Source of the DNA: Bacteroidota bacterium
GTDB taxonomy: Bacteria; Bacteroidota; Bacteroidia; B-17B0; Aurantibacillaceae
Assembly: GCA_030692515.1 (NCBI GenBank)
Contig: JAUXZS010000056.1
Coordinates: 1-64,000 of the forward strand
DNA: 64,000 nt
Direction of reading: 5' to 3'
In this document: positions 17,238 through 25,637 of the stretch, piece by piece
Layout: each line of letters begins with the position of its first letter
How positions within the stretch are numbered: position 1 is the stretch's first letter
The notes under the pieces: model-generated
Told to the model about the DNA's origin: nothing
Databases searched by the model: none
Seen by the model: only the letters and a program-made list of their open reading frames with translations
Program-made: the position numbers and the translations under genes

Positions 17238-18296
17238 ATGCCAATTACAAAATTAGATATTCAACAATTTCTTCAAACAACACAAAATCAAATTATTTTA
17301 GATGTAAGAAGTCCCGGAGAGTTTGAACACGCCCATATTCCTGGAGCAATATCTATTCCCCTATTTACAAATGAAGAAAGAAAAATAGTTGGTACTGCAT
17401 ATAAACAAGAAAGCAGAGAGCGTGCCATAAAAATTGGTTTAGATTATTTTGGTTTAAAAACCGTAAAAATAATTGAAGAAGTAGAAAAAATTATATCAGA
17501 AAAAAAATCAACTTCAAAAGAAATTGGCGTTCATTGTTGGCGCGGAGGCATGCGTAGCGCGGCTATTGCTTGGCTTTTGGACCTTTATGGTTTTAAGGTT
17601 TATATATTAAATGGGGGATATAAAGCTTATCGTAATTGGATAATTAAACAATTTTATAAACCATTTGACATTCGAATTATTGGCGGTTATACAGGAAGTA
17701 ATAAAACCGGAATAATTAATGAGCTAAAAAATTTAAAAGAAAAAACAATAGATTTAGAAGGTCTCGCTTCTCATAAAGGTTCCGCCTTTGGTAATTTAGA
17801 TCAACACCCACAACCATCTCAAGAAATGTTTGAGAATTTATTAGGTGGGGAATTAGATAAACATTTAGCAAATAAAAATTCTTCCATTATTTGGATTGAA
17901 GACGAAAGTCAACGCATCGGAAATATTAATATTCCCAATCCATTTTATGAAACTATGCGTCAACATCCTGTTTTGTTTTTAGTTATTCCTTTCGAAGAAA
18001 GACTAAATCATATTTTAAATGATTATGGAAAATATCATAAAGAAAAAATTGTAAATGCAATTATACGCATCAAAAAAAAATTAGGTGGCTTAGAAACAAA
18101 AAATGCCGTCAATTTTATTTTGGAAGATGATTTAAAAAGTTGCTTTTCTTTATTACTAAGTTATTATGATAGACTCTATTTAAAAAGCACATACAAAAGA
18201 GAAGATGCGGATATAAAAATTAAACAGTTAGAATTTAATTCTGTAAACGCAAATACAAACACTCAAAAAATACTTCAACATGTCTACAACCGATAA
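17238..18296 (+). CDS. selU: tRNA 2-selenouridine synthase
   Basis: 352 residues from the ATG at 17238; the frame is open further upstream (17175) but the extra 21 residues are unlike the family. The N-terminal rhodanese domain has DVRSPGEFEHAHIPGA and the catalytic loop CWRGGMRS with C100. The C-terminal P-loop-like domain begins IIGGYTGSNKT and has 'IDLEGLASHKGSAFG' and 'WIEDESQRIG'. SelU (MnmH) replaces the sulfur of 2-thiouridine at the wobble base with selenium from selenophosphate. The next gene, selD, makes that donor and overlaps by 17 bp, so the pair is an operon for tRNA selenation. No selA/selB is seen here. Confidence 0.95.
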   Translation: MPITKLDIQQFLQTTQNQIILDVRSPGEFEHAHIPGAISIPLFTNEERKIVGTAYKQESRERAIKIGLDYFGLKTVKIIEEVEKIISEKKSTSKEIGVHCWRGGMRSAAIAWLLDLYGFKVYILNGGYKAYRNWIIKQFYKPFDIRIIGGYTGSNKTGIINELKNLKEKTIDLEGLASHKGSAFGNLDQHPQPSQEMFENLLGGELDKHLANKNSSIIWIEDESQRIGNINIPNPFYETMRQHPVLFLVIPFEERLNHILNDYGKYHKEKIVNAIIRIKKKLGGLETKNAVNFILEDDLKSCFSLLLSYYDRLYLKSTYKREDADIKIKQLEFNSVNANTNTQKILQHVYNR

Positions 18297-19341
18297 CACC
18301 ATTGCCCTAACACAATATGCTCACGGTGCGGGCTGTGGTTGTAAAATTGCGCCGCAAGTATTAAAAGAAATTTTACAAAGTTCAATTTCTCAACCATCAA
18401 AAAATTTATTGGTTGGTAATAGCAGTAATGACGATGCCGCAGTTTACGATTTAGGAAATGGAAGCGCGTTAATTTCTACCACAGATTTTTTTATGCCTAT
18501 TGTTGATGATGCTTTTGATTTTGGAAGAATTGCTGCGGCAAATGCTATTAGCGATGTTTATGCCATGGGAGGAAAACCAATTATGGCATTAGCTATTTTA
18601 GGCTGGCCCATTCAAAAATTATCAACTGCATTGGCGCAAAAAGTAATTGAAGGTGCAAGAACAGTTTGTGCCGAAGCCGGAATTGCCTTGGCCGGAGGCC
18701 ATAGTATTGATAGTTTGGAACCCATGTTTGGGCTTTCTGTAAACGGACTAGTCGAAATAAAAAATCTTAAAAAAAACAACACTGCTCAAGAAGGTGATTT
18801 TATTTTTTTAACTAAAGCTATTGGCGTGGGTGTTTTATCAACTGCCCAAAAAAGAGGCTTGCTAAAAGAAGAGGATAGATTAACATTAATAAAACAATTA
18901 ACCCAATTAAATAATTTCGGAGAAAAGTTAGGTGCACTAAAAGGTGTAACTGCTTTAACCGATGTTACAGGTTTTGGTCTTTTAGGGCACTTAATCGAAA
19001 TGGCTCAGGGCAGCAACTTATCCGCCATCATCAATTATTCATGCGTGCCAAAAATAGATTGTCTTGCTTCTTATTTAAGTCAGAATACAATTCCAGATGC
19101 TACGTTTAGAAATTGGAATGCTTATAGCTCAGTAACAGAAATTAGTGCAGACGTAAATGTAATGGAAGCTTTTAATTTATTGCCAGACCCTCAGACTAAT
19201 GGAGGTTTGTTGTTTACCGTAAGTCCTGAATCTTTAGATGAAATAAAAAATTTACTAAAAGAAAACGGGCTAGAAAAATTCATAATTCCAATAGGAGAAA
19301 TGATAAAAAAAGAAGAAAAAGTAATCAGAGTGGAGAAATAA
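18280..19341 (+). CDS. selD: Selenide, water dikinase (selenophosphate synthetase)
   Basis: 353-residue enzyme making selenophosphate from selenide and ATP. The N-terminal 'AHGAGCGCK' carries the catalytic Cys19 and Lys22 pair (equivalent to Cys17/Lys20 in E. coli), so this is a Cys form and not a selenocysteine form. 'DDAAVYDLGNGSALISTTDFF', 'ISDVYAMGGKP', 'GGHSID' and 'DVTGFGLLGHL' are the usual ATP- and metal-binding motifs. Start is the ATG overlapping the selU 3' end. Here it serves the adjacent tRNA selenouridine synthase. Confidence 0.97.
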   Translation: MSTTDNTIALTQYAHGAGCGCKIAPQVLKEILQSSISQPSKNLLVGNSSNDDAAVYDLGNGSALISTTDFFMPIVDDAFDFGRIAAANAISDVYAMGGKPIMALAILGWPIQKLSTALAQKVIEGARTVCAEAGIALAGGHSIDSLEPMFGLSVNGLVEIKNLKKNNTAQEGDFIFLTKAIGVGVLSTAQKRGLLKEEDRLTLIKQLTQLNNFGEKLGALKGVTALTDVTGFGLLGHLIEMAQGSNLSAIINYSCVPKIDCLASYLSQNTIPDATFRNWNAYSSVTEISADVNVMEAFNLLPDPQTNGGLLFTVSPESLDEIKNLLKENGLEKFIIPIGEMIKKEEKVIRVEK

Positions 19342-19350
19342 ATTTATTAG

Positions 19351-19358
19351 TATCTTCG
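19351..19358 (+). promoter_or_regulatory. -7 promoter box (TATCTTCG) of nadK
   Basis: TATCTTCG matches TAnnTTTG at 5 of 6 fixed positions and ends 4 nt before the nadK ATG, which would give a leaderless or nearly leaderless mRNA. Confidence 0.4.
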
Positions 19359-19362
19359 TAAA

Positions 19363-20241
19363 ATGACAATAGCAATTTACGCTCGTTCAACAAAAGATAA
19401 TCATTCAACTTATGTTGAGCAGATTTATTCAATTTTAAAAAACGAAAAAGTAGATTTAATTATTCATGAACCTTATTACAATTTTTTAAAAGAAAATTAT
19501 AATTTCACAATTCCAATTGCCACGTTTTCCGATTCCGACGATTTAATTTCTAAAGCTTTTTACTTAATTTGTTTAGGTGGCGATGGAACAATGCTTGAAA
19601 CACTTTCTCTTGTAAGAAACTCAGGTATTCCGGTATTGGGAGTAAACACAGGTAGGTTAGGCTTTTTAGCTTCGGTTAATAAAGATGATTTAGCAAAAGC
19701 CTTAGGACAATTATTAAATGAAAAATTTACATTAGATAAAAGAGAATTAATAGAAATTACCGGTTGCGCTGAATGTTTTCAAGATGTTAATTATGCTTTA
19801 AATGAATTTACAATTCATAAAAAAGATAGTAGCGCAATGATTAATATTGACACGTATATTGATGATGTTTTTCTTAACTCCTATTTTGCTGACGGGCTAA
19901 TTGTTGCTACACCAACCGGTTCCACTGCGTACTCTTTAAGTTGCGGAGGACCGATTATGATGCCGGACTCTGATAATTTTATTATCACACCTATTGCTCC
20001 ACATAATTTAACAGTAAGACCCATTGTAGTTTCAAATAATAAAAAAATTAGTTTTAAAGTGAGTGGCAGAAGCGATAGTTTTAATATTGCTCTTGATTCA
20101 AGAAGTGCGCAAATACCTTCAGATTCTGAAATAATCATTAAGAAAGCTGATTTTAGAATTAACTTAATTAACCTTGAAGGACAACATTTTTTTACAACAC
20201 TTCGTAATAAAATGATGTGGGGTATAGATAGGCGTCATTAA
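19363..20241 (+). CDS. nadK: NAD kinase
   Basis: 292-residue ATP-NAD kinase, making NADP from NAD. The GGDGTMLE motif lies near residue 73. Other family motifs are 'GVNTGRLGFLAS', 'NEFTIHKKDSSAMI', 'DGLIVATPTGSTAYSLSCGGP' and 'ITPIAPHNLTVRPIV'. Length and start are standard. It lies 21 bp after selD but has its own -7-like box, so it may be transcribed independently. Confidence 0.97.
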   Translation: MTIAIYARSTKDNHSTYVEQIYSILKNEKVDLIIHEPYYNFLKENYNFTIPIATFSDSDDLISKAFYLICLGGDGTMLETLSLVRNSGIPVLGVNTGRLGFLASVNKDDLAKALGQLLNEKFTLDKRELIEITGCAECFQDVNYALNEFTIHKKDSSAMINIDTYIDDVFLNSYFADGLIVATPTGSTAYSLSCGGPIMMPDSDNFIITPIAPHNLTVRPIVVSNNKKISFKVSGRSDSFNIALDSRSAQIPSDSEIIIKKADFRINLINLEGQHFFTTLRNKMMWGIDRRH

Positions 20242-20313
20242 ATTTTAAATCTAAATTTTTTTAGTTGTTTTTTTAGCTTTTATACTTTAAATTTGGTTAT
20301 AACTAAAAAACAG

Positions 20314-22608
20314 ATGAAAAAAACTACTCTATTATTATCAATTAGTTTATTGTTTTCAGCAAGTATAAATGCTCAAAGTAATAACGATAAATTTTGGTCG
20401 CCTATTAGCGAAAGCGCAATTAAGCAAACCGGAAAAAGACAAATAGTTCCCAATAAATATTTAGCTTTTCAGTTAAATGCCAACGAACTAAAAATACAAT
20501 TGTCTACTGCGCCTCATGAAAACAATGTGAGAATAAACGAAAGTACATGTATCGTTTCTCTACCATTGCCAAATGGAACAATTCAAAAATTTAAAGTAGT
20601 TGAAAGTCCAATAATGGAACAAGGACTAGCGGCTCAATTTCCAGACATAAAAACATACAGTGTAAAAGGTATTGATGATGTTTATGCTAATGGAAAATTA
20701 GATTGGAACGAATTTGGGTTTCACGGAATGGTTCGTTCTATAAATGGTGATTTTTTTATTGATCCGTATTGTGTAGAAAACGTTATGGATTACATAACAT
20801 ATTATACCGCAGATTTTGTGAAAGACCCTTCACAAAGATTACCAGAAGTTGGTGTTTTAGATAATACAGATAAAGAATCAGATACTACCCCGAAAAAAAA
20901 AGAAGGAAGTGGCGCAAAAACAAATAGTGCTCCACCAGCAACTTGTGTGGGAGCCCAATTAAGAACTTACCGTTTAGCTGTTGCGTGTACTGGAGAGTAT
21001 GCTGTTGCCGCTACCGGATTTGCTTCTCCAACTATTGCGCAAACATTAGCAAAAATTGTAACAAGTGTAAATCGTGTAGATGGTGTTTATGAAACTGAAG
21101 TTGCTGTGCGTTTAGTTTTAGTGGCAACTGAAACAAATGTTATTTATACAGTAGCTGCAACTGATCCATTTACAGGAAACAACAATGCAACCACTTTAAT
21201 TGGAGAAAGTCAAACTGTAATTACCTCAAATATTGGCACCGCAAATTTCGACATTGGTCACACTTTTAGCACCGGCGGTGGTGGTTTAGCTGGCTTAGGT
21301 GTTGTTTGTAACGCTACTCAAAAAGCGCGTGGCATTACTGGTAGCCCTAGTCCTGTAGGCGACCCATACGATATTGATTATGTAGCTCATGAAGTAGGAC
21401 ATCAATTTAAAGGTAATCATACGTTTAATTCAACTGTAGGTTCTTGTGGTGGCGGTAATAGAAATGCATCTACCGCTGTTGAACCAGGAAGTGGTATTAC
21501 AATTATGGCTTACGCCGGAATTTGTGGCTCACAAGATTTAGCGCCAAATAGCATTGCTTACTTTCATGCAATTAGTTACGATGAAATTGTAAACTTTACT
21601 AATATAAGTACTGGTAACGCCTGCGCGGCAAATACTGCGAGTGGCAATAACCCTCCTGTAGTTACCGGTTCAGGAAATTACATCGTTCCTAAATCAACTG
21701 CCTTTATGCTAACAGGAAGTGCAACAGACCCAAATAGTGACCCATTAACATATTCTTGGGAAGAAACAGATTTAGGTGTTTCAGGAAACTGGAATTCAGG
21801 AAACAAAGTATTTTTTCGCTCTTATGCTCCTACAACATCACCAACAAGAAGTTTTCCGAGTAATGCTGTTGTGTTAACAGGAAATTATACTGGAACAAAA
21901 GGAGAATACGTACCTGCAACGGCACAAACTTTACAATTTAGATTGACCGCTCGCGACAATAAAATGGGTGGAGGCGGAGTATGCTATGCCATTAATAGTG
22001 TTACTATAGATAATTCTGGTCCATTAACCGTTACCAACCCAAATATTGCCGGTCTTGTTTGGGGCTCAGGAACTCCACAAACAATTACATGGGCAGTAAA
22101 TGGGACAAATGCAGCTCCTGTTTCTTGCGATACTGTTAGAATCCTAATATCGTATAACAGCGGCACAACGTATAGTGTGTTATCAAATTCTACGCCAAAT
22201 GATGGGACAGAATTAATTACTGCACCAACAGTAACTGCAAACATCACCACTTGCAGAATTAAAATTGAAGCAAAAGGAAATATTTTTTATGATGTTAGTA
22301 ATTTTAATTTTGAGATTTCTATCAATGTTGGTTTAAATCAATTATCAAAAAATAATCCTGTTGGTTTATCCGTTTGGCCAAATCCTTTTACAAACCAAAT
22401 TAGTTTTGCTGCTGGTAATTTAAATAGCGAAAGCATTACCGACGTTAAAATTATGGACGTTTTAGGAAAAACAGTTTTTCAAACTAAATACAACAATAAA
22501 ACAGAATTAAATGAAACTCTGGATATTTCAAATGTAAGCGCAGGTTTATATTTTATTAGTGTTACAAACAATAATAAACAATCTGTATACAGAATTGTAA
22601 AAAATTAA
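20314..22608 (+). CDS. Secreted reprolysin-like metzincin protease with T9SS sorting domain
   Basis: 764 residues from the ATG at 20314, giving signal peptide MKKTTLLLSISLLFSASINAQ; a TTG at 20293 would only lengthen the leader. A propeptide-like region (25-200) and a metalloprotease domain (about 215-450) follow. The zinc motif is HEVGHQFKGNH and the Met-turn is ITIMAYAGIC. The third-His metzincin spacing is kept, but the usual Gly at position 8 of HExxHxxGxxH is Lys, with Gly one later. After an Ig-like fold region the C-terminal 75 residues form a type A sorting domain ('VWPNPFTNQISF', 'DVLGKTVF', 'GLYFISV'). Role: extracellular protein degradation (inference). Confidence 0.92.
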   Translation: MKKTTLLLSISLLFSASINAQSNNDKFWSPISESAIKQTGKRQIVPNKYLAFQLNANELKIQLSTAPHENNVRINESTCIVSLPLPNGTIQKFKVVESPIMEQGLAAQFPDIKTYSVKGIDDVYANGKLDWNEFGFHGMVRSINGDFFIDPYCVENVMDYITYYTADFVKDPSQRLPEVGVLDNTDKESDTTPKKKEGSGAKTNSAPPATCVGAQLRTYRLAVACTGEYAVAATGFASPTIAQTLAKIVTSVNRVDGVYETEVAVRLVLVATETNVIYTVAATDPFTGNNNATTLIGESQTVITSNIGTANFDIGHTFSTGGGGLAGLGVVCNATQKARGITGSPSPVGDPYDIDYVAHEVGHQFKGNHTFNSTVGSCGGGNRNASTAVEPGSGITIMAYAGICGSQDLAPNSIAYFHAISYDEIVNFTNISTGNACAANTASGNNPPVVTGSGNYIVPKSTAFMLTGSATDPNSDPLTYSWEETDLGVSGNWNSGNKVFFRSYAPTTSPTRSFPSNAVVLTGNYTGTKGEYVPATAQTLQFRLTARDNKMGGGGVCYAINSVTIDNSGPLTVTNPNIAGLVWGSGTPQTITWAVNGTNAAPVSCDTVRILISYNSGTTYSVLSNSTPNDGTELITAPTVTANITTCRIKIEAKGNIFYDVSNFNFEISINVGLNQLSKNNPVGLSVWPNPFTNQISFAAGNLNSESITDVKIMDVLGKTVFQTKYNNKTELNETLDISNVSAGLYFISVTNNNKQSVYRIVKN

Positions 22609-22625
22609 TTTCGAATTTGAGCATT

Positions 22626-22662
22626 AAAAAGGGTTACTTAAATTATTAAGTAACCCTTTTTT
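22626..22662 (+). terminator. Intrinsic terminator of the metzincin gene
   Basis: AAAAAGGGTTACTTAA (22626-22641) pairs perfectly with TTAAGTAACCCTTTTT (22646-22661) around a 4-nt loop. Confidence 0.9.
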
Positions 22663-22681
22663 ATTTACACATTATAAATAC

Positions 22682-23884
22682 ATGAAATTATTTTTAATTT
22701 TTTTCCCTTATTTTATTTTCTCGCAACAAATAAAAAAGTTGGATTCCGTTTTTTGTGATTGCCTTAATTCAAGAACTGTTCTGTTAAAAGGGAATTCAAA
22801 AATTGGTCCAACAATACCCCCACCAAATAGTAGAAATGTAAATGAAATAAGTGAGCTCAAACAAAAAACAAAATTTGCTTTCGAAAAAGAACACAATAGC
22901 GCTTGGTATAAATTAATTATTAAATCAAACGGCAATTTGGTATTTGATATTATTCCCACAAATGCTAATGATGATTACGACTTTATGCTATTTAAGGGGG
23001 CTAGTAAAGACTTTTGCGATAGCATGCAAAAATTTCACATAAAACCCATCCGCGCTTGCATCTCGCGTAATAAAGAAAAGATAAAAGGTTTAACAGGTTT
23101 AAAATATTCCGCCAATAAAGAAATGATAAAAGAGGGCTTAGGCGATGCTTATGCAAAACCAATAGAAGTAAAAGATGGAGAAATCTATTATTTAGTTTTA
23201 GATAATGTATATAAAGATGGTGCTGGACACAGCATTAATTTTTATTTTGAAGAAAACATTACCATTAATGGCTTAGCATTGGATGAAAATAAAAAGCCAG
23301 TAAAGGCCGAGATTACAATAACCTCGCAAAAAGGAGATACTATTAAAAAATTAAACAGTGATAAAAACGGCAAGTACAATTTTGACGTTGCCTTGAGAAG
23401 AAACTTTAAATACTCTCTTAATTTTTATAACGATAGTACATTTTTTGATTCGAAGGAAATTACAACCAAAACAAATAAAGACACCCTTAAAAACATTATT
23501 ACTCTTTTACCCACTTTAAAAAAAGGAAATAAATACACCATTCAAAATATTAATTTTTATCCCGGACACGCGAACGTTTTACCCTCTGCATTCCCCTCTT
23601 TAAAAAATTTAGTAAGGCTTATGCGTAAAAACGAAGGTTTAAAATTGTTAATTGTAGGCCACGTAAATGGTTGTGAGGGCGAACCAAAAAGCGTTAAAGA
23701 TCAACTGTCAAAAAGCAGAGCCATTACCGTGAAAAAATTTTTAGTGACAAACTCAATTGCAAATGGTAGAATAACAACAGATGGAAAAGGTTGCGACGAA
23801 ATGCTTTTTCCTTTAAACAACGAAACACCAGAATGGCAACAAGTACTTAACAGAAGAGTAGAGATTTTTATAGTAGAGAAATAA
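22682..23884 (+). CDS. OmpA-family protein with PPC-like and carboxypeptidase-regulatory domains
   Basis: 400 residues. A short signal peptide (MKLFLIFFPYFIFSQQ) precedes a beta-rich PPC-like domain (about 55-185) with 'AWYKLIIKSNGNLVFDI' and 'DYDFMLF'. A carboxypeptidase-regulatory-like beta sandwich (about 195-260) and a C-terminal OmpA-like peptidoglycan-binding domain (about 280-400) follow, with 'SKSRAITVKKFLV', 'ITTDGKGCDEML' and 'NRRVEIFIV'. The Asp/Arg contacts to diaminopimelate appear kept. Such proteins link the outer membrane to the cell wall in Bacteroidota. Ligand unknown. Confidence 0.85.
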   Translation: MKLFLIFFPYFIFSQQIKKLDSVFCDCLNSRTVLLKGNSKIGPTIPPPNSRNVNEISELKQKTKFAFEKEHNSAWYKLIIKSNGNLVFDIIPTNANDDYDFMLFKGASKDFCDSMQKFHIKPIRACISRNKEKIKGLTGLKYSANKEMIKEGLGDAYAKPIEVKDGEIYYLVLDNVYKDGAGHSINFYFEENITINGLALDENKKPVKAEITITSQKGDTIKKLNSDKNGKYNFDVALRRNFKYSLNFYNDSTFFDSKEITTKTNKDTLKNIITLLPTLKKGNKYTIQNINFYPGHANVLPSAFPSLKNLVRLMRKNEGLKLLIVGHVNGCEGEPKSVKDQLSKSRAITVKKFLVTNSIANGRITTDGKGCDEMLFPLNNETPEWQQVLNRRVEIFIVEK

Positions 23885-23886
23885 AC

Positions 23887-24606
23887 CTAATACTGCGTTT
23901 TCATTTCTATATACTTTAAAAATTCTTGTTTTGTTATTTCATTTTCAAATTTTCCTCCGTAAAAAGAAGTGACCGTTGCCGCATCACCATCTTGCACTCC
24001 TCTTGAAGAAACGCATAAATGTTTGGCATCAATTATTATTGCAACATCATTTGTTTTTAAAACTTTCTGCAGTTCTTTTGCAATTTGGATGGTTAATCGT
24101 TCTTGTACTTGCGGGCGCTTTGCATAGTATTGTACTACTCGGTTTAATTTTGACAAACCTATTACTGTTCCATTTGAAATATAAGCTACATGAGCCTTTC
24201 CGAAAATTGGCACAAAATGATGCTCGCAATTACTATAAAATGAAATGTCTTTTTCAACCAACATTTGATTGTATTGATACTTGTTTTCAAACAAAGTAAT
24301 TTTTGGTTTATTGTCCGGCTTCAACCCACTAAATATTTCTTGAACATACATTTTTGCAACACGGTTAGGTGTTCCTTTTAAACTATCGTCCTTTAAATCC
24401 ATTCCAAGAGTATCCATTATCTCAGCAAAATGAAACTCAATTTTTTTTATCTTTTCAGTATCGCTTAAATCAAACGCATCCTTTTTTAAAGGCGTTTCTA
24501 TATTAGCGCTTGCATGGTCTTCGCCAACTTCGTCGGTATTTAAATTCATGGGCAAAACTTTTTTATCTTTAAGCAGGGTATTCAACATAGTTTCTTTCTG
24601 TTTCAT
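23887..24606 (-). CDS. folE: GTP cyclohydrolase I
   Basis: Enzyme converting GTP to 7,8-dihydroneopterin triphosphate, the first step to folate and biopterin. Motifs: 'TPNRVAKMY', the zinc-binding Cys/His segment 'FYSNCEHHFVPIFGKAHVAYI', 'GLSKLNRVV', 'AKRPQVQERL' and 'HLCVSSRGVQD' with the second zinc Cys. ATGs at 24606, 24588 and 24549 are possible; I chose 24606. The first two overlap the upstream PTPS gene, the last leaves a 19-bp gap. The N-terminal 45 residues are not conserved. It forms an operon with the PTPS gene upstream. Confidence 0.96.
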   Translation of the reverse strand: MKQKETMLNTLLKDKKVLPMNLNTDEVGEDHASANIETPLKKDAFDLSDTEKIKKIEFHFAEIMDTLGMDLKDDSLKGTPNRVAKMYVQEIFSGLKPDNKPKITLFENKYQYNQMLVEKDISFYSNCEHHFVPIFGKAHVAYISNGTVIGLSKLNRVVQYYAKRPQVQERLTIQIAKELQKVLKTNDVAIIIDAKHLCVSSRGVQDGDAATVTSFYGGKFENEITKQEFLKYIEMKTQY

Positions 24607-24982
24607 ATAAAACAATTTTTAAGTCGTATTTTTTATCAAGTTTAGTTCGCAGGATATTATATATTACAATTGCAATATTTTCTGCAGTAGGATTTAAATT
24701 TTTAAATTCTATCGTGTCTAAATTCAAGTTTTTGTGATCAAATTTTTCGATTACGTGCTCCTTAATTAAATCGCTTAATAATTTCAAATCGATAACAAAT
24801 CCCGTTTTTGGATCAACTTCCCCTATTACTTTTACAATTAATTCATAATTGTGACCGTGATAGTTTGGATAATTACATTTACCAAACAAAGAAGCATTTT
24901 CAACATCGCTTAAATCAGTATTGTGAAGTCGATGGGCTGCATTAAAATGTTCTTTTCTGTAAACAGCAATTTTATTTTCCAT
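24569..24982 (-). CDS. 6-pyruvoyl-tetrahydropterin synthase-like protein (PTPS copy 1)
   Basis: 137 residues. The T-fold family motifs are present: the zinc histidines in HFNAAHRL and HGHNY, the catalytic Cys in FGKCNYPNYHGHNY and the Asp-His of EKFDHKNL. Cys and HGH are separated by five residues (C-x5-HGH), as in eukaryotic-type PTPS (PTPS-II), whereas QueD of the queuosine pathway has C-x3-HGH. With folE immediately downstream it most likely acts on dihydroneopterin triphosphate. An annotation as QueD is possible but less supported by the motif. Confidence 0.88.
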   Translation of the reverse strand: MENKIAVYRKEHFNAAHRLHNTDLSDVENASLFGKCNYPNYHGHNYELIVKVIGEVDPKTGFVIDLKLLSDLIKEHVIEKFDHKNLNLDTIEFKNLNPTAENIAIVIYNILRTKLDKKYDLKIVLYETERNYVEYPA

Positions 24983-25033
24983 TTTATCTTGTTAAAATCA
25001 GAAATAGTTGGTTAAGCTATACTAATTAATTTT

Positions 25034-25073
25034 ACAAACATTGTGTAAGAAGTTTGCTTACAAAGTAGTTTGT
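25034..25073. promoter_or_regulatory. Imperfect dyad upstream of PTPS copy 1-folE
   Basis: Outer ACAAAC...GTTTGT and inner TGTAAG...CTTACA repeats form nested dyad symmetry in the 167-bp gap between the two PTPS genes. On the minus strand TGTAAG and CTTACA are spaced by 7 nt. This could be an operator for a dimeric repressor or a hairpin. No regulator gene is adjacent. Confidence 0.3.
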
Positions 25074-25149
25074 CAATTCTTGAATAAACAACTTTTAATT
25101 TAAATTGTTTAGCGAAAATAAAGTTAACAAATATTTTTTAGAAAAAAGG

Positions 25150-25560
25150 CTATTCGCCAAAGTATTCTACACAAATACGCGGGGTTTCGTATAATTTTAC
25201 ACAGTGCAAAGCAACGCCAACAGGTAAATGAGGCACTATTTGATGCCATATAGCAATTGCCAAATTCTCAGTGCTAGCAAGCTTTCCCGACATAAAATCT
25301 ACATCCAAATTTAAATTTTTATGGTCTAATTTTTCACAAACAAATTCCTGAAGGATAGAACTCAGCACTTTTACATCCATTAAAAACCCCGTGTCTTGAT
25401 TTACTTTGCCTTTTATTGTAATTATCAGCTCGTAATTATGTCCGTGCCAATTAGAATTGGCGCATTTTCCAAAAACTTCATTGTTTTTTTCTTCACTCCA
25501 ATTAGGATTGTATAATTTATGGGCAGCATTAAAATGTTCGTGTCGAGTTAAATAAACCAT
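25150..25560 (-). CDS. 6-pyruvoyl-tetrahydropterin synthase-like protein (PTPS copy 2)
   Basis: 136 residues from the ATG at 25560; the frame extends two codons to a TTG. Zinc and catalytic motifs are complete: HEHFNAAHKL, FGKCANSNWHGHNY (C-x5-HGH) and EKLDHKNLNLD. 'TENLAIAIW', 'LPVGVALHCVKLYET' and the EYFGE end recall eukaryotic PTPS as I remember it. About 45% identical by eye to the neighbouring copy 1, so the two are old paralogues, one of which may have a different pterin substrate. Divergently placed from mqnB with 77 bp between starts. Confidence 0.88.
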   Translation of the reverse strand: MVYLTRHEHFNAAHKLYNPNWSEEKNNEVFGKCANSNWHGHNYELIITIKGKVNQDTGFLMDVKVLSSILQEFVCEKLDHKNLNLDVDFMSGKLASTENLAIAIWHQIVPHLPVGVALHCVKLYETPRICVEYFGE

Positions 25561-25626
25561 GAGCAAATTTACATAAATATTTTTGTGAAATCCTTATAAT
25601 TAATGGCTTATTAAACGGGGAATTCT

Positions 25627-25634
25627 TAATTTTG
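25627..25634 (+). promoter_or_regulatory. -7 promoter box (TAATTTTG) of mqnB
   Basis: Perfect TAnnTTTG match ending 3 nt before the mqnB ATG at 25638. It overlaps the alternative TTG start at 25632, which argues for the ATG and for a leaderless mRNA. Confidence 0.5.
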
Positions 25635-25637
25635 AAT

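Noticed and set aside
17050-17256. 68-codon plus-strand ORF before selU
   Set aside because: It spans the tRNA fragment and inverted repeat and overlaps the selU start; no coding features.
18280-19341. Selenocysteine-containing SelD
   Set aside because: The active-site codon encodes Cys (GCGCK) and there is no in-frame TGA.
23976-24299. 107-codon plus-strand ORF inside folE
   Set aside because: Antisense shadow of a well-conserved enzyme gene.
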